From positions 1,426,001-1,490,000 of the forward strand of contig NZ_CP114777.1 of NCBI RefSeq assembly GCF_027359355.1: DNA of 64,000 bases, read 5' to 3'. Made by a program: the position numbers and the translations under genes. Source of the stretch: Prochlorococcus marinus str. MIT 1214. Its GTDB lineage: Bacteria > Cyanobacteriota > Cyanobacteriia > PCC-6307 > Cyanobiaceae. Numbering within the stretch: position 1 is the stretch's first letter; each line of letters starts with the position of its first letter. Under the pieces are notes generated by a model that saw nothing but the letters and a program-made list of their open reading frames with translations, did not search any database and was not told the DNA's origin. Of this stretch, positions 1-10,283 are shown piece after piece.

Positions 1-1
1 G

Positions 2-547
2 GCTGATGAGGGTCGTGGCTTGGGTAAGCCTGGAGAAACCCCTTGGATCGTAGAGGACATGGCTAGTGCATCTATTGGTCAATCTGTTGTTCTAGTTACT
101 CCATTGCAATTAGCAAGAGCATATGCAGTTTTTGCAAATGGTGGTTATTTGATTACTCCTCATTTAGTTGATGCCAATATAAATTGGAGATCAGAGAAAT
201 ATTTAGAAAAAGTAGATATTCATGATACGACACTCGATACAATTCGTCGCGGTCTTCGAAAAGTAGTAACTAGTGGTACAGGCATGGGAATAAATAAAGA
301 TACCTTTACTCTCCCTCCAGTCGCTGGTAAAACTGGAACGGCTGAAGATAGTAGTGGAGGTGCTGATCATGCATGGTTTGCTGGTTTTGCACCTTATGAA
401 TCTGGAGAAATAGTTATTGTTGCATTTGCGCAGAATACTCCTGGTGGTGGTTCAGTGCATGCTCTACCTATGGCAAAAAAAGTGTTGCAGACATGGTATG
501 AGTTGCAGTCTAATAACCAATCAAGTAGTGGTAAAGATGAGGAATAG
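2..547 (+). CDS. penicillin-binding protein 2, C-terminal part (cut by window edge)
   Basis: This is the C-terminal part of a class B penicillin-binding protein, a transpeptidase that cross-links peptidoglycan in the periplasm. The frame is open from the first bases of the window, so the gene starts upstream and about 181 residues are visible. The third active-site motif of the family, KTG in GKTGTAE, lies at 329-337. It is preceded by the helix typical of the family (ASIGQSVVLVTPLQLARAYA) and followed by HAWFAGFAPY. The end is Ser/Asn-rich. The motif spacing favours the elongation-type PBP2 (MrdA) over FtsI, but the N-terminal part needed to decide is outside the window. It converges on the FMN reductase gene with only 2 bp between the stops. 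Confidence 0.85.
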   Translation, partial: ADEGRGLGKPGETPWIVEDMASASIGQSVVLVTPLQLARAYAVFANGGYLITPHLVDANINWRSEKYLEKVDIHDTTLDTIRRGLRKVVTSGTGMGINKDTFTLPPVAGKTGTAEDSSGGADHAWFAGFAPYESGEIVIVAFAQNTPGGGSVHALPMAKKVLQTWYELQSNNQSSSGKDEE

Positions 548-549
548 AT

Positions 550-1074
550 TTAATTTGTATGATTTAGTTGTAGTAGTTGATTTAGAATGGCGTTGATTGA
601 TTGATCCTCAGCAATTTTTGATTTATTCGTAGCTAATTGACGACCTAATACTAATGCACCAAGGTGGGTTAATTGAATTCGCATCGAAAGTAATAACTCC
701 ATACATCCTCCTCCTGAAAAACTTGCAATTGCAATGGGACGTTCGTTGAATAAACTTCGAAAATCTGTTCCTTGCACAGACAGCCAAGCTATTGCATTTG
801 TAAGAATTGGAGGAATTGAGCCGTTATATTCAGGCGCACAAATGACCCAGTGTGAGTGCCTCTCCATTTGCGAATTGATCGACTTAAGATTTTCTGGTGC
901 TTTATCTTTTGAATTTTGACGTGGATTAAATATAGGTAAATCATTTTTTGATTCGGTCAAATCAAGTAATTCGCATGAGTAATTTAGTTCCTTGCCTGAG
1001 ATTAGAAATCTTTTGGCTAGTTTGAGATTTTCACCATTACTAGCAGCTATAACAAGAAGCTTTTTATTAGACAT
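550..1074 (-). CDS. NADPH-dependent FMN reductase family protein
   Basis: A 174-residue flavodoxin-like-fold protein of the NADPH-dependent FMN reductase family (SsuE/ChrR/azoreductase-like). Seen: an N-terminal beta strand and phosphate-binding loop (LLVIAASNGENLKLAKRF), then WVICAPEYNGSIPPILTNAI, which matches the family's PEYNGSxPxxLKNAIDW signature. The usual length of 170-190 residues fits. It would bind FMN and reduce flavin, quinone or another acceptor; the substrate cannot be told. It lies just downstream of flv1 on the same strand with a 50-bp gap, so it may be co-transcribed with the flavodiiron genes. That would be sensible for flavin supply or redox balance, but this is inference. 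Confidence 0.8.
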   Translation of the reverse strand: MSNKKLLVIAASNGENLKLAKRFLISGKELNYSCELLDLTESKNDLPIFNPRQNSKDKAPENLKSINSQMERHSHWVICAPEYNGSIPPILTNAIAWLSVQGTDFRSLFNERPIAIASFSGGGCMELLLSMRIQLTHLGALVLGRQLATNKSKIAEDQSINAILNQLLQLNHTN

Positions 1075-1124
1075 TGTTAATCAAAAGGGAAGTGTAAATG
1101 GATGTCGTCGTTTATGTAATGGAT

Positions 1125-2975
1125 CTAGTAGTTCGCTCCGGTTTTTCGATGATGAACTGCTGTGACTCCATCTTTTTTAATGACTTTTCCATGTTTAATC
1201 TCAGCATATATCAGCCAATGATCCCCACACTCCATTCGTTGACTAACTGTACCCTCTAGCCAAGCTAAAGCTTCGTTGAGTAATGGCTGATTGCTTGGAC
1301 TTAATTTGATCTCAAGATCGGTAAATCTATTATCTCCAGGTTTGAATGATTGAAGAAATTGCTTAAGGAGGCTTTGGTGATTGTTTTGCTCTAAAATGTT
1401 CAAAGCAAAGTTATCTCCTGTATGAAGTAAGTTTTCTACAGCTCTTTCTTTAGCGACTGCAATCGTAATACCAGGAGGAGAAAAGCTTGCTTGACTAACC
1501 CAACTTGCAACCATAGCTCCGCTGATCAGATTATCTTCATCTCCTTTTTGAGCAGTCAATATACATAGTGATCCGACGACCCTTCCTAGTGCATTAATTG
1601 TTGGATCACTTTTACTTGTATTTAAACCAACATTAGCCTTTCTTTGTTGACGTAATTTTGCATTAATTAATTGCTTACCAAATTGGATACCTGTTTCTTC
1701 AAGTTTTTTAATCATTAAAGGATCAGGACTGAATTTGATTTTTATAGGTTTGAATCCAAATTTAAAGCCTCCATCTTTTAATTTTTTTTCAAGTAAATCA
1801 AGAGCTTCCCCACTCCACCCATAACTTCCAAATACTCCAGCCGGCTTTCCTCTGTCTCCCTCAGCCAAAAGCGAGCCAAGTGCTGAAACAATCGGGGTGG
1901 GTGCATGTCCTCCTAATGTTGGCGATCCGATTAAATATCCATCTGCTTTACGAATTTCAGTGACTAAACTATCTGATGGGGTGAATTCACAATTAATAAT
2001 CTTAACTTTGACCCCTGTTTTACTAATGCCTCTAGCAATGGCATCAGCAATAGCAGCAGTATTTCCATATGCACTAGCAAATAATAGAGCAACTCTTAAG
2101 TTGCTGTATTTTTGGCTTTCTCCCCAGCTTTGGTAGTTGTTTAATAAACTCCTCCAACTACCGCTGATAGCAGGTCCATGTCCGGGCACTATCGTATCAA
2201 TCTCAAAGTCTTCAAATTTTTCGATAATACTATTCACTTGCGTGGACATTGGTGCCATTAGACAATCGAAGTAATGTCTTCTCTCTTCTTCTGTGCTACT
2301 ACTGTTTAATTCAGCCCATTTTTCTTCATAAATATGCGCACCAAACAATTTATCACTCATCAAAAAACCAGTTTGCTTTTCAAAAACAATTAGTCCACCA
2401 GGCCAGCGAGCTGTTGGGGCAGGAATGAATGTAATCTCAAAATTACTGTCTAGTGACAGAGTTTCTAATTGTTTAATGATTTGTATATTTGGAAGAACTT
2501 CAACTGTCTCCAATGCTTCTTTAGGATTTGTATTTTGGGATGGTTTGCGTAAATTCCAAATCTCCTTGAATAATTTTGCACCTGGATTAGAGCAAATAAC
2601 CGTTAAATTTTTATATTTCACATTCATTTTTTTTACAAAAGCTACTTTATTGGGATTGATATGACCCATGACTAACTTGATTGCAGCTGAATCACTCCTA
2701 ATTAATGTCTCAAGCTCTTCTAAAAATTCTTTTTCAAATGTTAAACCAGGAGGATGAATTAAAATATAATCATGTGATTTAGAATATTCTTTTTGAGAGG
2801 ACTGAAATAAAAAAGAATTAGTGCAACTACCTTTTTCAAGTGAATATTCAACTTCAAATCTTGTTCTTTTTGGGTTTAGGCTTCTTAAGCAAATGAAGTT
2901 TTTCTCAATGGGAATTTGAATAGTTTTTTTTATGAAAGTATCTAAACTTGGTGAAGAAATATTCTCTAATGTCAT
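1125..2975 (-). CDS. flv1: flavodiiron protein Flv1 type (non-canonical diiron site)
   Basis: A 616-residue class C flavodiiron protein. The domains in order are a metallo-beta-lactamase-like diiron domain (about 35-290), a flavodoxin domain starting at LLFASAYGNTAAIADAIARG, and a C-terminal NAD(P)H:flavin reductase domain (GAMVASWVSQASF). Known: cyanobacterial Flv1/Flv3 pairs reduce O2 to water with electrons from photosystem I. The metal motif HxExDH is replaced here by HINPNK (residues 105-110): the first His stays, but Glu, Asp and the last His become Asn, Asn and Lys. That is the pattern of the Flv1/Flv2 group, so I call it Flv1. It follows flv3 by 2 bp, clearly one operon. Confidence 0.92.
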   Translation of the reverse strand: MTLENISSPSLDTFIKKTIQIPIEKNFICLRSLNPKRTRFEVEYSLEKGSCTNSFLFQSSQKEYSKSHDYILIHPPGLTFEKEFLEELETLIRSDSAAIKLVMGHINPNKVAFVKKMNVKYKNLTVICSNPGAKLFKEIWNLRKPSQNTNPKEALETVEVLPNIQIIKQLETLSLDSNFEITFIPAPTARWPGGLIVFEKQTGFLMSDKLFGAHIYEEKWAELNSSSTEEERRHYFDCLMAPMSTQVNSIIEKFEDFEIDTIVPGHGPAISGSWRSLLNNYQSWGESQKYSNLRVALLFASAYGNTAAIADAIARGISKTGVKVKIINCEFTPSDSLVTEIRKADGYLIGSPTLGGHAPTPIVSALGSLLAEGDRGKPAGVFGSYGWSGEALDLLEKKLKDGGFKFGFKPIKIKFSPDPLMIKKLEETGIQFGKQLINAKLRQQRKANVGLNTSKSDPTINALGRVVGSLCILTAQKGDEDNLISGAMVASWVSQASFSPPGITIAVAKERAVENLLHTGDNFALNILEQNNHQSLLKQFLQSFKPGDNRFTDLEIKLSPSNQPLLNEALAWLEGTVSQRMECGDHWLIYAEIKHGKVIKKDGVTAVHHRKTGANY

Positions 2976-2977
2976 TG

Positions 2978-4753
2978 TTAATAGTTGCTACCAACTCTTC
3001 TGTGATGAACTGCTGTTTTACTTTGAGTATTAGATAAATTACCTTTTTCGACTGATGAATAAATGATCCAATGATCTGTTGTCTCCATTCTTTGAATAAC
3101 TTTACATGAAAGGAACGCTAATGCATCAGATAGAACTGGTCCCCCAGCTGCAAGATCGTTCATTAATTCAACTCCTTCAAAGCGATTAGCACCTGGTGGA
3201 AAACGTTTTAAAAAGTGTCTGAAGAGGTGCAAATAGTTATTTTCTTGAAGGATATTGAGAACAAAACGATCATTGACTTGTAATAGTGATTCAATGGCTC
3301 TGTCTTTAGCTACAGCTACGGTTATTCCAGGGGGTTCAAAACTTGCTTGACTAACCCAACTTGCAACCATCGCACCGTTACGACTGTCGGCACCTTCACT
3401 GTCTTTTGCTGTGACAATGTAGAGTCCACCGCTTAAGCAACCAAGTGCTTTATTTAAGTCTCCATCAAGGCTTTTAGTAGCAGCTAAATTTTTCTTTCTA
3501 GTAAGAATTTGACCTAAATCTGTACCAGCTTCTTCAAATTGTTGATAAACACTTTTGTTTGGTTCGTCACGAACTCTAAGGGGTTTAAAAGCTTCTTTTT
3601 GTCCGAGCTTTCTTAATTGGTTGGTAATAAAGTCAATAGGCTCTTCATTTCCGCCATAGGAGTCATAAGTCGCTACCCACTGCTTTTGTTTTAAGGATGC
3701 AAGTAGGGTTCCAATATTGCTTTGCAATTCTGAATCAGATTCGATAGGCCAAGTTGGTACAACAACTGCACTTGCGTCGCTAATTAGAGCACTTAATTCT
3801 TGAGTGTCTGAAGCAATAAGATCAACTAATTGGACTTGAGCATTTGCCTTGCCTATGCCATGAGCAATTGCTTGACTAAGCCGATCACAAAAACCATATT
3901 GACTGAGATAGCAAACCACAGCGTAATTTTCGCCTGTACTTCTTTGCTTACTCCATTCTCTATAATTATTCAGCCATAACTGCGTATTAAAATTAAGGAT
4001 TGGTCCATGTCCAACACCAATAGTATTGATAGTTGGCAATGTATCAATTTTTTTTAATGCCTGAACTACGCTGCGGGCATTAGGACCCATGAGGCAGTCG
4101 TAATAAAATCGAAAATCTTCATTTAATAAGCTTGGATTTTCGTCATACAATTTTTCTGAGCAATAATGCAAACCAAACGCATCACACGTATATAAAACTT
4201 GTGTACCATGATCAAAAGAAAAAATAGTATCTGGCCAGTGTAGATTTGGTGCACTAATAAATTCAATTTTATGCTCGATTCCGCTAATTGAATTAATTTC
4301 TAAATTGAGTTCCTCTCCACTTTTGACTGCTCTTGACCTAAAAGGTTGATGAATTTGATCTTCTAGGAATTTTATAGCTACTTTAGATGCGACGATTTCA
4401 ATATTTGGGTTTAATGCAATTAAGTATTTAATGAGTCCTGAATGATCTGGCTCTGTGTGGCTGACTATTAAATAATCAATTTCTGTTGGATTGATTTCTA
4501 GTCTTAGTTTTTCAAACCAAATATCTTTAAACTTTAAATGGCTTGTATCGATAAGTGCAGTTTTTTTGCCTCTTATTAAAAAGCTATTGTACGTTGTCCC
4601 ATTTCGAAGGCCAAATTCAATATCAAATCTGCTTCGATCCCAATCCAAGGACCTTAAAGTGTTTGTATCAGCAGCAATTTGTTCATATTGCAGTGAAAGC
4701 TTAGGAATATCACTTTTCTGATTTTCTAAAGCTGTCGATTCAGTAAAAATCAT
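2978..4753 (-). CDS. flv3: flavodiiron protein Flv3 type
   Basis: A 591-residue class C flavodiiron protein with the same three domains as its neighbour: diiron beta-lactamase fold, flavodoxin (VCYLSQYGFCDRLSQAIA) and flavin reductase (GAMVASWVSQASFEPPGITV). The canonical metal ligands are intact: H99, E101, D103 and H104 in SHTEPDHSG. That is the pattern of the Flv3/Flv4 group, so the pair is most simply flv3-flv1, the heteromeric photoreduction of O2 that protects photosystem I in fluctuating light. It is the first gene of the operon; the promoter should lie in the 290-bp gap before alaS, which is divergent. I saw no convincing promoter elements there. Confidence 0.93.
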   Translation of the reverse strand: MIFTESTALENQKSDIPKLSLQYEQIAADTNTLRSLDWDRSRFDIEFGLRNGTTYNSFLIRGKKTALIDTSHLKFKDIWFEKLRLEINPTEIDYLIVSHTEPDHSGLIKYLIALNPNIEIVASKVAIKFLEDQIHQPFRSRAVKSGEELNLEINSISGIEHKIEFISAPNLHWPDTIFSFDHGTQVLYTCDAFGLHYCSEKLYDENPSLLNEDFRFYYDCLMGPNARSVVQALKKIDTLPTINTIGVGHGPILNFNTQLWLNNYREWSKQRSTGENYAVVCYLSQYGFCDRLSQAIAHGIGKANAQVQLVDLIASDTQELSALISDASAVVVPTWPIESDSELQSNIGTLLASLKQKQWVATYDSYGGNEEPIDFITNQLRKLGQKEAFKPLRVRDEPNKSVYQQFEEAGTDLGQILTRKKNLAATKSLDGDLNKALGCLSGGLYIVTAKDSEGADSRNGAMVASWVSQASFEPPGITVAVAKDRAIESLLQVNDRFVLNILQENNYLHLFRHFLKRFPPGANRFEGVELMNDLAAGGPVLSDALAFLSCKVIQRMETTDHWIIYSSVEKGNLSNTQSKTAVHHRRVGSNY

Positions 4754-5043
4754 GTTCCTAAAGCCATTAATTTGAGGAAACCTGAAGGCTGAAAGAAATC
4801 AGGTCGCTAAGTGAAAATACCTAGTTACTTTAACCATAATAGGATATTGAGGTTTGTAAGTGGGATACTGCTTCCCGTAAATAGTATTTGTTTGCAATAA
4901 GCAAGCTTCTAGAATGATTTTTTTGAATATTTTGTCTTTCGAAGTCTCACGGGTTTCCATTTTGTTATTGTTTAGGGTGAGTTGAGCACATTTGACGTTT
5001 TTGTGATTGTTTTCAAAAACCTTTTTAGAGATAATTTTTAGGT

Positions 5044-7704
5044 ATGCAAAAAAATTCTTCCTCTGCAATGAATCCACCATTCCTTTCGGGAGATGAGATA
5101 AGAGAAGCATTTATAAATTTTTTTACCCAACATAATCATAAGAAACTTGCAAGTTCATCTTTGATTCCAGATGATCCAACAGTTTTATTGACAATTGCGG
5201 GGATGTTACCTTTTAAGCCTATCTTCTTAGGATTAAAAGAGTCTTCTACTCCGAGAGCAACATCCAGTCAAAAATGTATAAGAACAAATGATATTGAAAA
5301 TGTAGGGAGAACTGCGAGGCATCATACTTTTTTTGAGATGCTAGGTAATTTTTCTTTTGGTGACTATTTTAAAAAAGAGGCAATTCAATGGGCCTGGGAA
5401 TTAACTACTGAGGTTTTTAGACTAAATCCACAGAATATAGTTATTAGCGTTTTTGAAGAAGACTTAGAAGCAGAAAAAATATGGAAAGAGGTGATTGGGG
5501 TTGATGAAAAAAGAATCATCAGAATGGGTGCTTCTGATAATTTCTGGTCATCTGGTGTTACAGGACCTTGTGGCCCATGTTCGGAACTTTATTTTGATTT
5601 TAAACCGGAATTAGGAAGTGATGGAATAGACCTTGAAGATGATAGTCGATTTATAGAATTTTATAATTTGGTTTTTATGCAATACAACCGTGATTTAAAG
5701 GGCAATCTTCAACCATTGGCAAATTGTCATATTGATACAGGAATGGGCTTAGAAAGAATGGCTCAAATTTTGCAAAAAAAATCTAATAATTACGAAACGG
5801 ATCTTATATTTCCTCTCATTGAGTCAGCGGCTTTATTAGCTCAAATCAATTATGAAACTACAAATATAAAAAATAAAACATCGTTAAAAATTATTGGAGA
5901 TCATTGCAGAGCTGTCACTCATTTAATTTGTGATGGTGTAACTGCTAGTAATCTAGGGCGAGGCTATATTCTTCGTCGTCTAATAAGACGTATGATTCGA
6001 CATGGTCGATTGGTAGGTATTAATCAGCCATTTTTACCTCAGCTGGCTGAAGATGCTATTGAGTTGATGAACAATGCTTATCCTCAATTAATTGAGAAAA
6101 AGAAAATTATTCTTAATGAGTTAAAAATAGAAGAATCTCGTTTCCTTGAAACTCTTGAACGTGGAGAGAAACTTTTAGCAGAGATAACAGCTCATGAATG
6201 TGATGTTATCTCTGGTGCACAGGCATTTGAGCTTTATGATACGTATGGTTTTCCTTTAGAATTAACAGAAGAGATCGCGAATGAAAAAGGTATTTCGGTT
6301 GATATTACTGGTTTTGAAAACGAGATGGCAAAGCAACGTCAACGTGCAAAAGATGCCTCTGTGAGCATTGATTTAACTGAAGAAGGTTCTATTGAAAGAG
6401 AAATTTCTTTATTTGATGCAACAATATTTGATGGTTATGAGGTATTACAAAGTACTTCAAAAGTGATAGGCATTTTTAAAAATAATGAATTAGTGAAACA
6501 AGCTGTTGAGGGTGATTTAGTCAAGATTATTGTTAATAGAACGCCTTTTTATGCTGAGTCGGGTGGTCAAATTGGAGATAAAGGTTTATTAACGTCTCAT
6601 AATCTTGAGGTATTTGTGGAAAACGTTAGAAAAAAGAAGAATATTTTTATTCATACTGGAATTGTTAACTCTGGAGTTCTAACAGTTGACTCATCGGTTC
6701 AGATGAATGTTACTCCATCTTTTCGTCAAAGAACTACATCAAATCATACCGCTACACATCTATTGCAATCAGCCTTAAAGTTATTGATTGACTCAAGTGT
6801 AAGTCAAAGAGGTTCGTTAGTTTCAAATGATCGATTGAGATTTGATTTTAATGCTCCAAAACCTTTGACAATACAAGAACTTCAAGATATGGAAGTAAGA
6901 ATAAATCAATGGATTAATGAAGATCATCCAATTCAAATTAAAACAATGCCAATTAAGGAAGCTATGGCGGCTGGCGCTTTAGCAATGTTTGGTGAAAAAT
7001 ATGGTGATGTGGTACGTGTTGTGAATGTTCCAGGCGTTTCTATGGAGTTATGTGGAGGAACCCATGTAACTCGCACGTCACAACTCGGTACGTTTAAGAT
7101 TATTAATGAGACAGGTATTGCTTCAGGGATCAGACGAATAGAGGCTATAGCTGGTCCATCAGTTTTAGATTATTTTAATGAACGTGATTCGGTAGTTCAG
7201 GAGTTAAGTAAATCATTCAAGGTTCAATCATATGAAATTGTTGAGAGAGTTTCATCTCTTCAACTGGAATTGAAAGATAAAACAAAAGAACTTATCAAAG
7301 TAAAAAATGAACTCGCTTTAGCGAAGGCATTGGGTTTGGCGAGCTATGCAAAATCTGTTGGTAAGAGTAAATTATTAATTAGACGTTTAGATGGAGTTGA
7401 CGGATCTGGCTTGCAATCTGCGGCTTCAAGTTTGATAGATCATTTAGGCAAGTACTCTGCTGTTGTTTTTGGAGGGATTCCAAATCAGGAGATCGGTAAT
7501 AAATTAGTTTTTGTTGCTGCATTTTCTCCTGATTTAGTCTCAGATGGTTTACATGCAGGCAAATTTATAAGTGGGGTTGCAAAAATGTGTGGTGGTGGTG
7601 GTGGTGGTCGTCCAAATCTCGCCCAAGCTGGTGGTAGTCAACCTCAATCGTTGGATCTAGCTTTAGAAAAAGCTAATGAGGATTTGATTCAACAATTGTC
7701 TTGA
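5044..7704 (+). CDS. alaS: alanyl-tRNA synthetase
   Basis: An 886-residue cytoplasmic enzyme that charges tRNA-Ala. The class II catalytic core is near the N terminus (FLSGDEIREAFINFF, TSSQKCIRTNDIENVG, HHTFFEMLGNFSFGDYF). The editing domain carries its zinc ligands: H568 and H572 in HTATH, then C670 and H674 in CGGTH. The C-terminal domain ends with a glycine run (GGGGGGRPNLAQAGG) as in the family. Length is normal (860-890). The chosen ATG is followed by a second in-frame ATG at codon 10, which could also serve. It is transcribed away from flv3 and converges on speA with one base between the stops. Confidence 0.97.
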   Translation: MQKNSSSAMNPPFLSGDEIREAFINFFTQHNHKKLASSSLIPDDPTVLLTIAGMLPFKPIFLGLKESSTPRATSSQKCIRTNDIENVGRTARHHTFFEMLGNFSFGDYFKKEAIQWAWELTTEVFRLNPQNIVISVFEEDLEAEKIWKEVIGVDEKRIIRMGASDNFWSSGVTGPCGPCSELYFDFKPELGSDGIDLEDDSRFIEFYNLVFMQYNRDLKGNLQPLANCHIDTGMGLERMAQILQKKSNNYETDLIFPLIESAALLAQINYETTNIKNKTSLKIIGDHCRAVTHLICDGVTASNLGRGYILRRLIRRMIRHGRLVGINQPFLPQLAEDAIELMNNAYPQLIEKKKIILNELKIEESRFLETLERGEKLLAEITAHECDVISGAQAFELYDTYGFPLELTEEIANEKGISVDITGFENEMAKQRQRAKDASVSIDLTEEGSIEREISLFDATIFDGYEVLQSTSKVIGIFKNNELVKQAVEGDLVKIIVNRTPFYAESGGQIGDKGLLTSHNLEVFVENVRKKKNIFIHTGIVNSGVLTVDSSVQMNVTPSFRQRTTSNHTATHLLQSALKLLIDSSVSQRGSLVSNDRLRFDFNAPKPLTIQELQDMEVRINQWINEDHPIQIKTMPIKEAMAAGALAMFGEKYGDVVRVVNVPGVSMELCGGTHVTRTSQLGTFKIINETGIASGIRRIEAIAGPSVLDYFNERDSVVQELSKSFKVQSYEIVERVSSLQLELKDKTKELIKVKNELALAKALGLASYAKSVGKSKLLIRRLDGVDGSGLQSAASSLIDHLGKYSAVVFGGIPNQEIGNKLVFVAAFSPDLVSDGLHAGKFISGVAKMCGGGGGGRPNLAQAGGSQPQSLDLALEKANEDLIQQLS

Positions 7705-7705
7705 T

Positions 7706-9649
7706 TTAGCTCTGTAGGTAAGTACTTTGACGGAGGCTTGCTTCTACATGCTCTATTAGTTTTTGTGCATCATGGATTTTTAGATGCCCGCATTGAATAG
7801 CTAATTCGCTTGATTTTCTTAATCGCTCTAATAATATTTCTGGATCATGTTCTAAATATTCAAGAACATTTGATTTTGTATTCCCACGAATGACATGTTC
7901 AACTTTATATTTCCCTTTTTCTGTAAATCTTATATGGACTGCATTAGTACTCCCAAATAAATTATGTAGATTTCCCATTACTTCTTGATAGGCGCCACCT
8001 AAGAAAAGACCAATTAGATATTTTTCGTCTTGATTAAATTCATGAAGAGGTAGCAAATTTTTAATTTTTCCATTATCAATAAATTGGTCAAGCTTTCCAT
8101 CTGAATCGCATGTTAAATCTGCAAAGTGACCAAGTTTGTCCGGTTCTTTGCTAAGCCGATGGATTGGCATAATTGGAAAAACTTGATCAATGGCCCAAGT
8201 GTCTGGAGCCGATCTAAATACGGAGAGATTTGCGTAATACGTTACGGCTAAGCTTTCACTTAGTTTCTTTAGTTCTTTAGGTAGAAGTATGTTTTTTGGT
8301 AACTGATTAACTATTGTTTTTGCACAGGCCCATGTCAACTGCTCAGCTTTTGCACGTTCAACTAAATCTATATAACCGAGTCGAAAAGCCGCTAGCGCAT
8401 CTGCTTTAAATTTAAGAGAATCATTCCATGCTTCTTGTAGTTTGGCTAAATCTTCTTCTTGTTTAAGTTCTAGAGAATTTATATGGACTAATGTTTCACG
8501 TAAATTTCTGACAGAGAGACATTCTTTTTCGTCTTCTTTAGGAATGTCAGAAGGTAACGAATTTTTGCCTAAAATATTGAAGATTAAGATTGAAAAGTGA
8601 CTAGCAATAGCTCTTCCACTCTCTGTAATTAAAGTGGGTAGTGGTATCTTTTTTGACTCACAACATTCTTTAATTGTTGCTACTACATCATTTGCATAAT
8701 TTTGAAGTGAATAGTTAGTAGATGCTATTGAGGCAGTTTGACTGCCATCGTAATCAATTCCTAAACCACCTCCAACATCTAAGTATCCCATAGGTGACCC
8801 AAGATTAATTAATTCGGCATAAATTTGTCCTGCTTCTTGTAAGGCATCTTTTAAAACACCTATATCATTAATTTGACTCCCTAGATGAAAATGTAAAAGT
8901 TTTAATTCATTGAGAAGATTTGCTTCTTTTAACCTTTTGATTGCTTTCAATATTTCTGGAATTGAAAGTCCAAATTTCGACTTGTCACCAATTGAGCTAC
9001 TCCATCTTCCACTGCTTTGACTTGATAGTTTGGCTCGTATTCCTATGAGTGGAGATGCTCCCAGTAAATTACTAGATTTGATTATAAGATCAATATCACT
9101 TGCTTGTTCTATCACTACTATAGGTTGACGTCCAAGCTGACGTGCTAAAATAGCTGTTTCAATATAACGTTGATCTTTATAGCCATTACATATGAGTAAA
9201 GCCTGAGGATCTTCTAGGATTGATAAAGCAATTAGTAACTCTGGTTTGCTTCCAGCTTCTAAGCCAAAATTCCATTTGGAACCACAGGTGATTAATTCTT
9301 CAATTACGTGACGCTGTTGATTACATTTGATTGGAAATACACCTTGGTATTTTCCTTGATATTGATAGTCATTAATAGCTTTTTCAAACGCTTTATGTAA
9401 GTTTTTTAAGCAGTCTTCGAGAATATCGTCAAATCTTATTAACAGAGGAAATTTTAGTTTTCGACTTTCGAGTTCATCTAAGAGTTCCATTAAATCATGA
9501 GATTTTTGGTTGGAACCGTTAGGACAAATACTAATATTGCCTTTTTCATTGATTGTGAAATAACCCTTTCCCCATCGATCAATCCCATAGAGTTCTGAGC
9601 TGTTTTGAATAGTCCAAGAGAGAGATTGATTAGGATTTTTCACAGCCAT
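7706..9649 (-). CDS. speA: biosynthetic arginine decarboxylase
   Basis: A 647-residue PLP enzyme (group IV decarboxylase) that converts arginine to agmatine, the first step of polyamine synthesis. Seen: N-terminal YGIDRWGKGYF, the PLP-binding lysine K108 in GVFPIKCNQQ, LHFHLGSQ, LDVGGGLGIDYDG and the C-terminal block GLFLGGAYQEVMGNLHNLFG. Size agrees with bacterial SpeA (630-660). It is monocistronic by appearance. Some cyanobacterial genomes carry paralogues; nothing here shows one. No allosteric or regulatory element was seen in the 140-bp upstream gap. Confidence 0.95.
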   Translation of the reverse strand: MAVKNPNQSLSWTIQNSSELYGIDRWGKGYFTINEKGNISICPNGSNQKSHDLMELLDELESRKLKFPLLIRFDDILEDCLKNLHKAFEKAINDYQYQGKYQGVFPIKCNQQRHVIEELITCGSKWNFGLEAGSKPELLIALSILEDPQALLICNGYKDQRYIETAILARQLGRQPIVVIEQASDIDLIIKSSNLLGASPLIGIRAKLSSQSSGRWSSSIGDKSKFGLSIPEILKAIKRLKEANLLNELKLLHFHLGSQINDIGVLKDALQEAGQIYAELINLGSPMGYLDVGGGLGIDYDGSQTASIASTNYSLQNYANDVVATIKECCESKKIPLPTLITESGRAIASHFSILIFNILGKNSLPSDIPKEDEKECLSVRNLRETLVHINSLELKQEEDLAKLQEAWNDSLKFKADALAAFRLGYIDLVERAKAEQLTWACAKTIVNQLPKNILLPKELKKLSESLAVTYYANLSVFRSAPDTWAIDQVFPIMPIHRLSKEPDKLGHFADLTCDSDGKLDQFIDNGKIKNLLPLHEFNQDEKYLIGLFLGGAYQEVMGNLHNLFGSTNAVHIRFTEKGKYKVEHVIRGNTKSNVLEYLEHDPEILLERLRKSSELAIQCGHLKIHDAQKLIEHVEASLRQSTYLQS

Positions 9650-9791
9650 TTATGCGATAACAAAGTTGCCAAGTTTTGATCATGCACCATTAATACAATT
9701 CAATCTAAGAACAGTTTTATTAAGTGTCATGTTTTACTTGCCAAGAGGGTAGTTTTAGGAAGACTATGGCTTCATATTATTGAATATCGCA

Positions 9792-10247
9792 ATGACTTTG
9801 GAAAGAACTTTTGTTGCTATCAAGCCAGATGGTGTGCAAAGAGGTTTAATCGCGGAGATTATTGGTCGTTTTGAAACCAAAGGATTCAAATTAGTAGGCC
9901 TAAAGCAACTAACACCAAGCAAAGAACTTGCGGAAAAACACTACGGTGTTCACAAAGATCGTCCTTTCTTTTCAGGTTTGGTTGATTTCATAACAAGTGG
10001 ACCAGTTGTAGCGATGGTTTGGGAGGGTGAAGGTGTGATTGCAAGTGCGAGAAAATTGATTGGAGCAACAAAGCCTCTTGAGGCAGAACCTGGAACTATT
10101 AGAGGTGATTTAGCTGTGAACATTGGTCGTAATGTCATTCATGGTTCTGATGGTACTGATACAGCAGTATTTGAAATTGATCTATGGTTCCAGAAAAATG
10201 AACTTGTTGATTGGACTCCATCAGATCAATCATGGAGAGTTGAATAA
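9792..10247 (+). CDS. ndk: nucleoside diphosphate kinase
   Basis: A 151-residue enzyme that transfers the terminal phosphate between nucleoside di- and triphosphates. Seen: [19 protein letters not shown]-like start, the active-site histidine H117 in NVIHGSD, and the C-terminal [11 protein letters not shown] chose the ATG at 9792 because it gives the family's usual length and the start MTLERTF; a TTG four codons upstream is in frame but adds residues not seen in the family. It converges on thiO with a 36-bp gap. Confidence 0.96.
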   Translation: MTLERTFVAIKPDGVQRGLIAEIIGRFETKGFKLVGLKQLTPSKELAEKHYGVHKDRPFFSGLVDFITSGPVVAMVWEGEGVIASARKLIGATKPLEAEPGTIRGDLAVNIGRNVIHGSDGTDTAVFEIDLWFQKNELVDWTPSDQSWRVE

Positions 10248-10283
10248 ATTATTTTGAACTTCACAATCATTTTTTCGTGGTTT

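Noticed and set aside
4799-5110. A 103-codon minus-strand frame over the flv3-alaS gap
   Set aside because: It overlaps the start of alaS by 67 bp, is Lys/Asn-rich without domain features and occupies the region that must hold two promoters.
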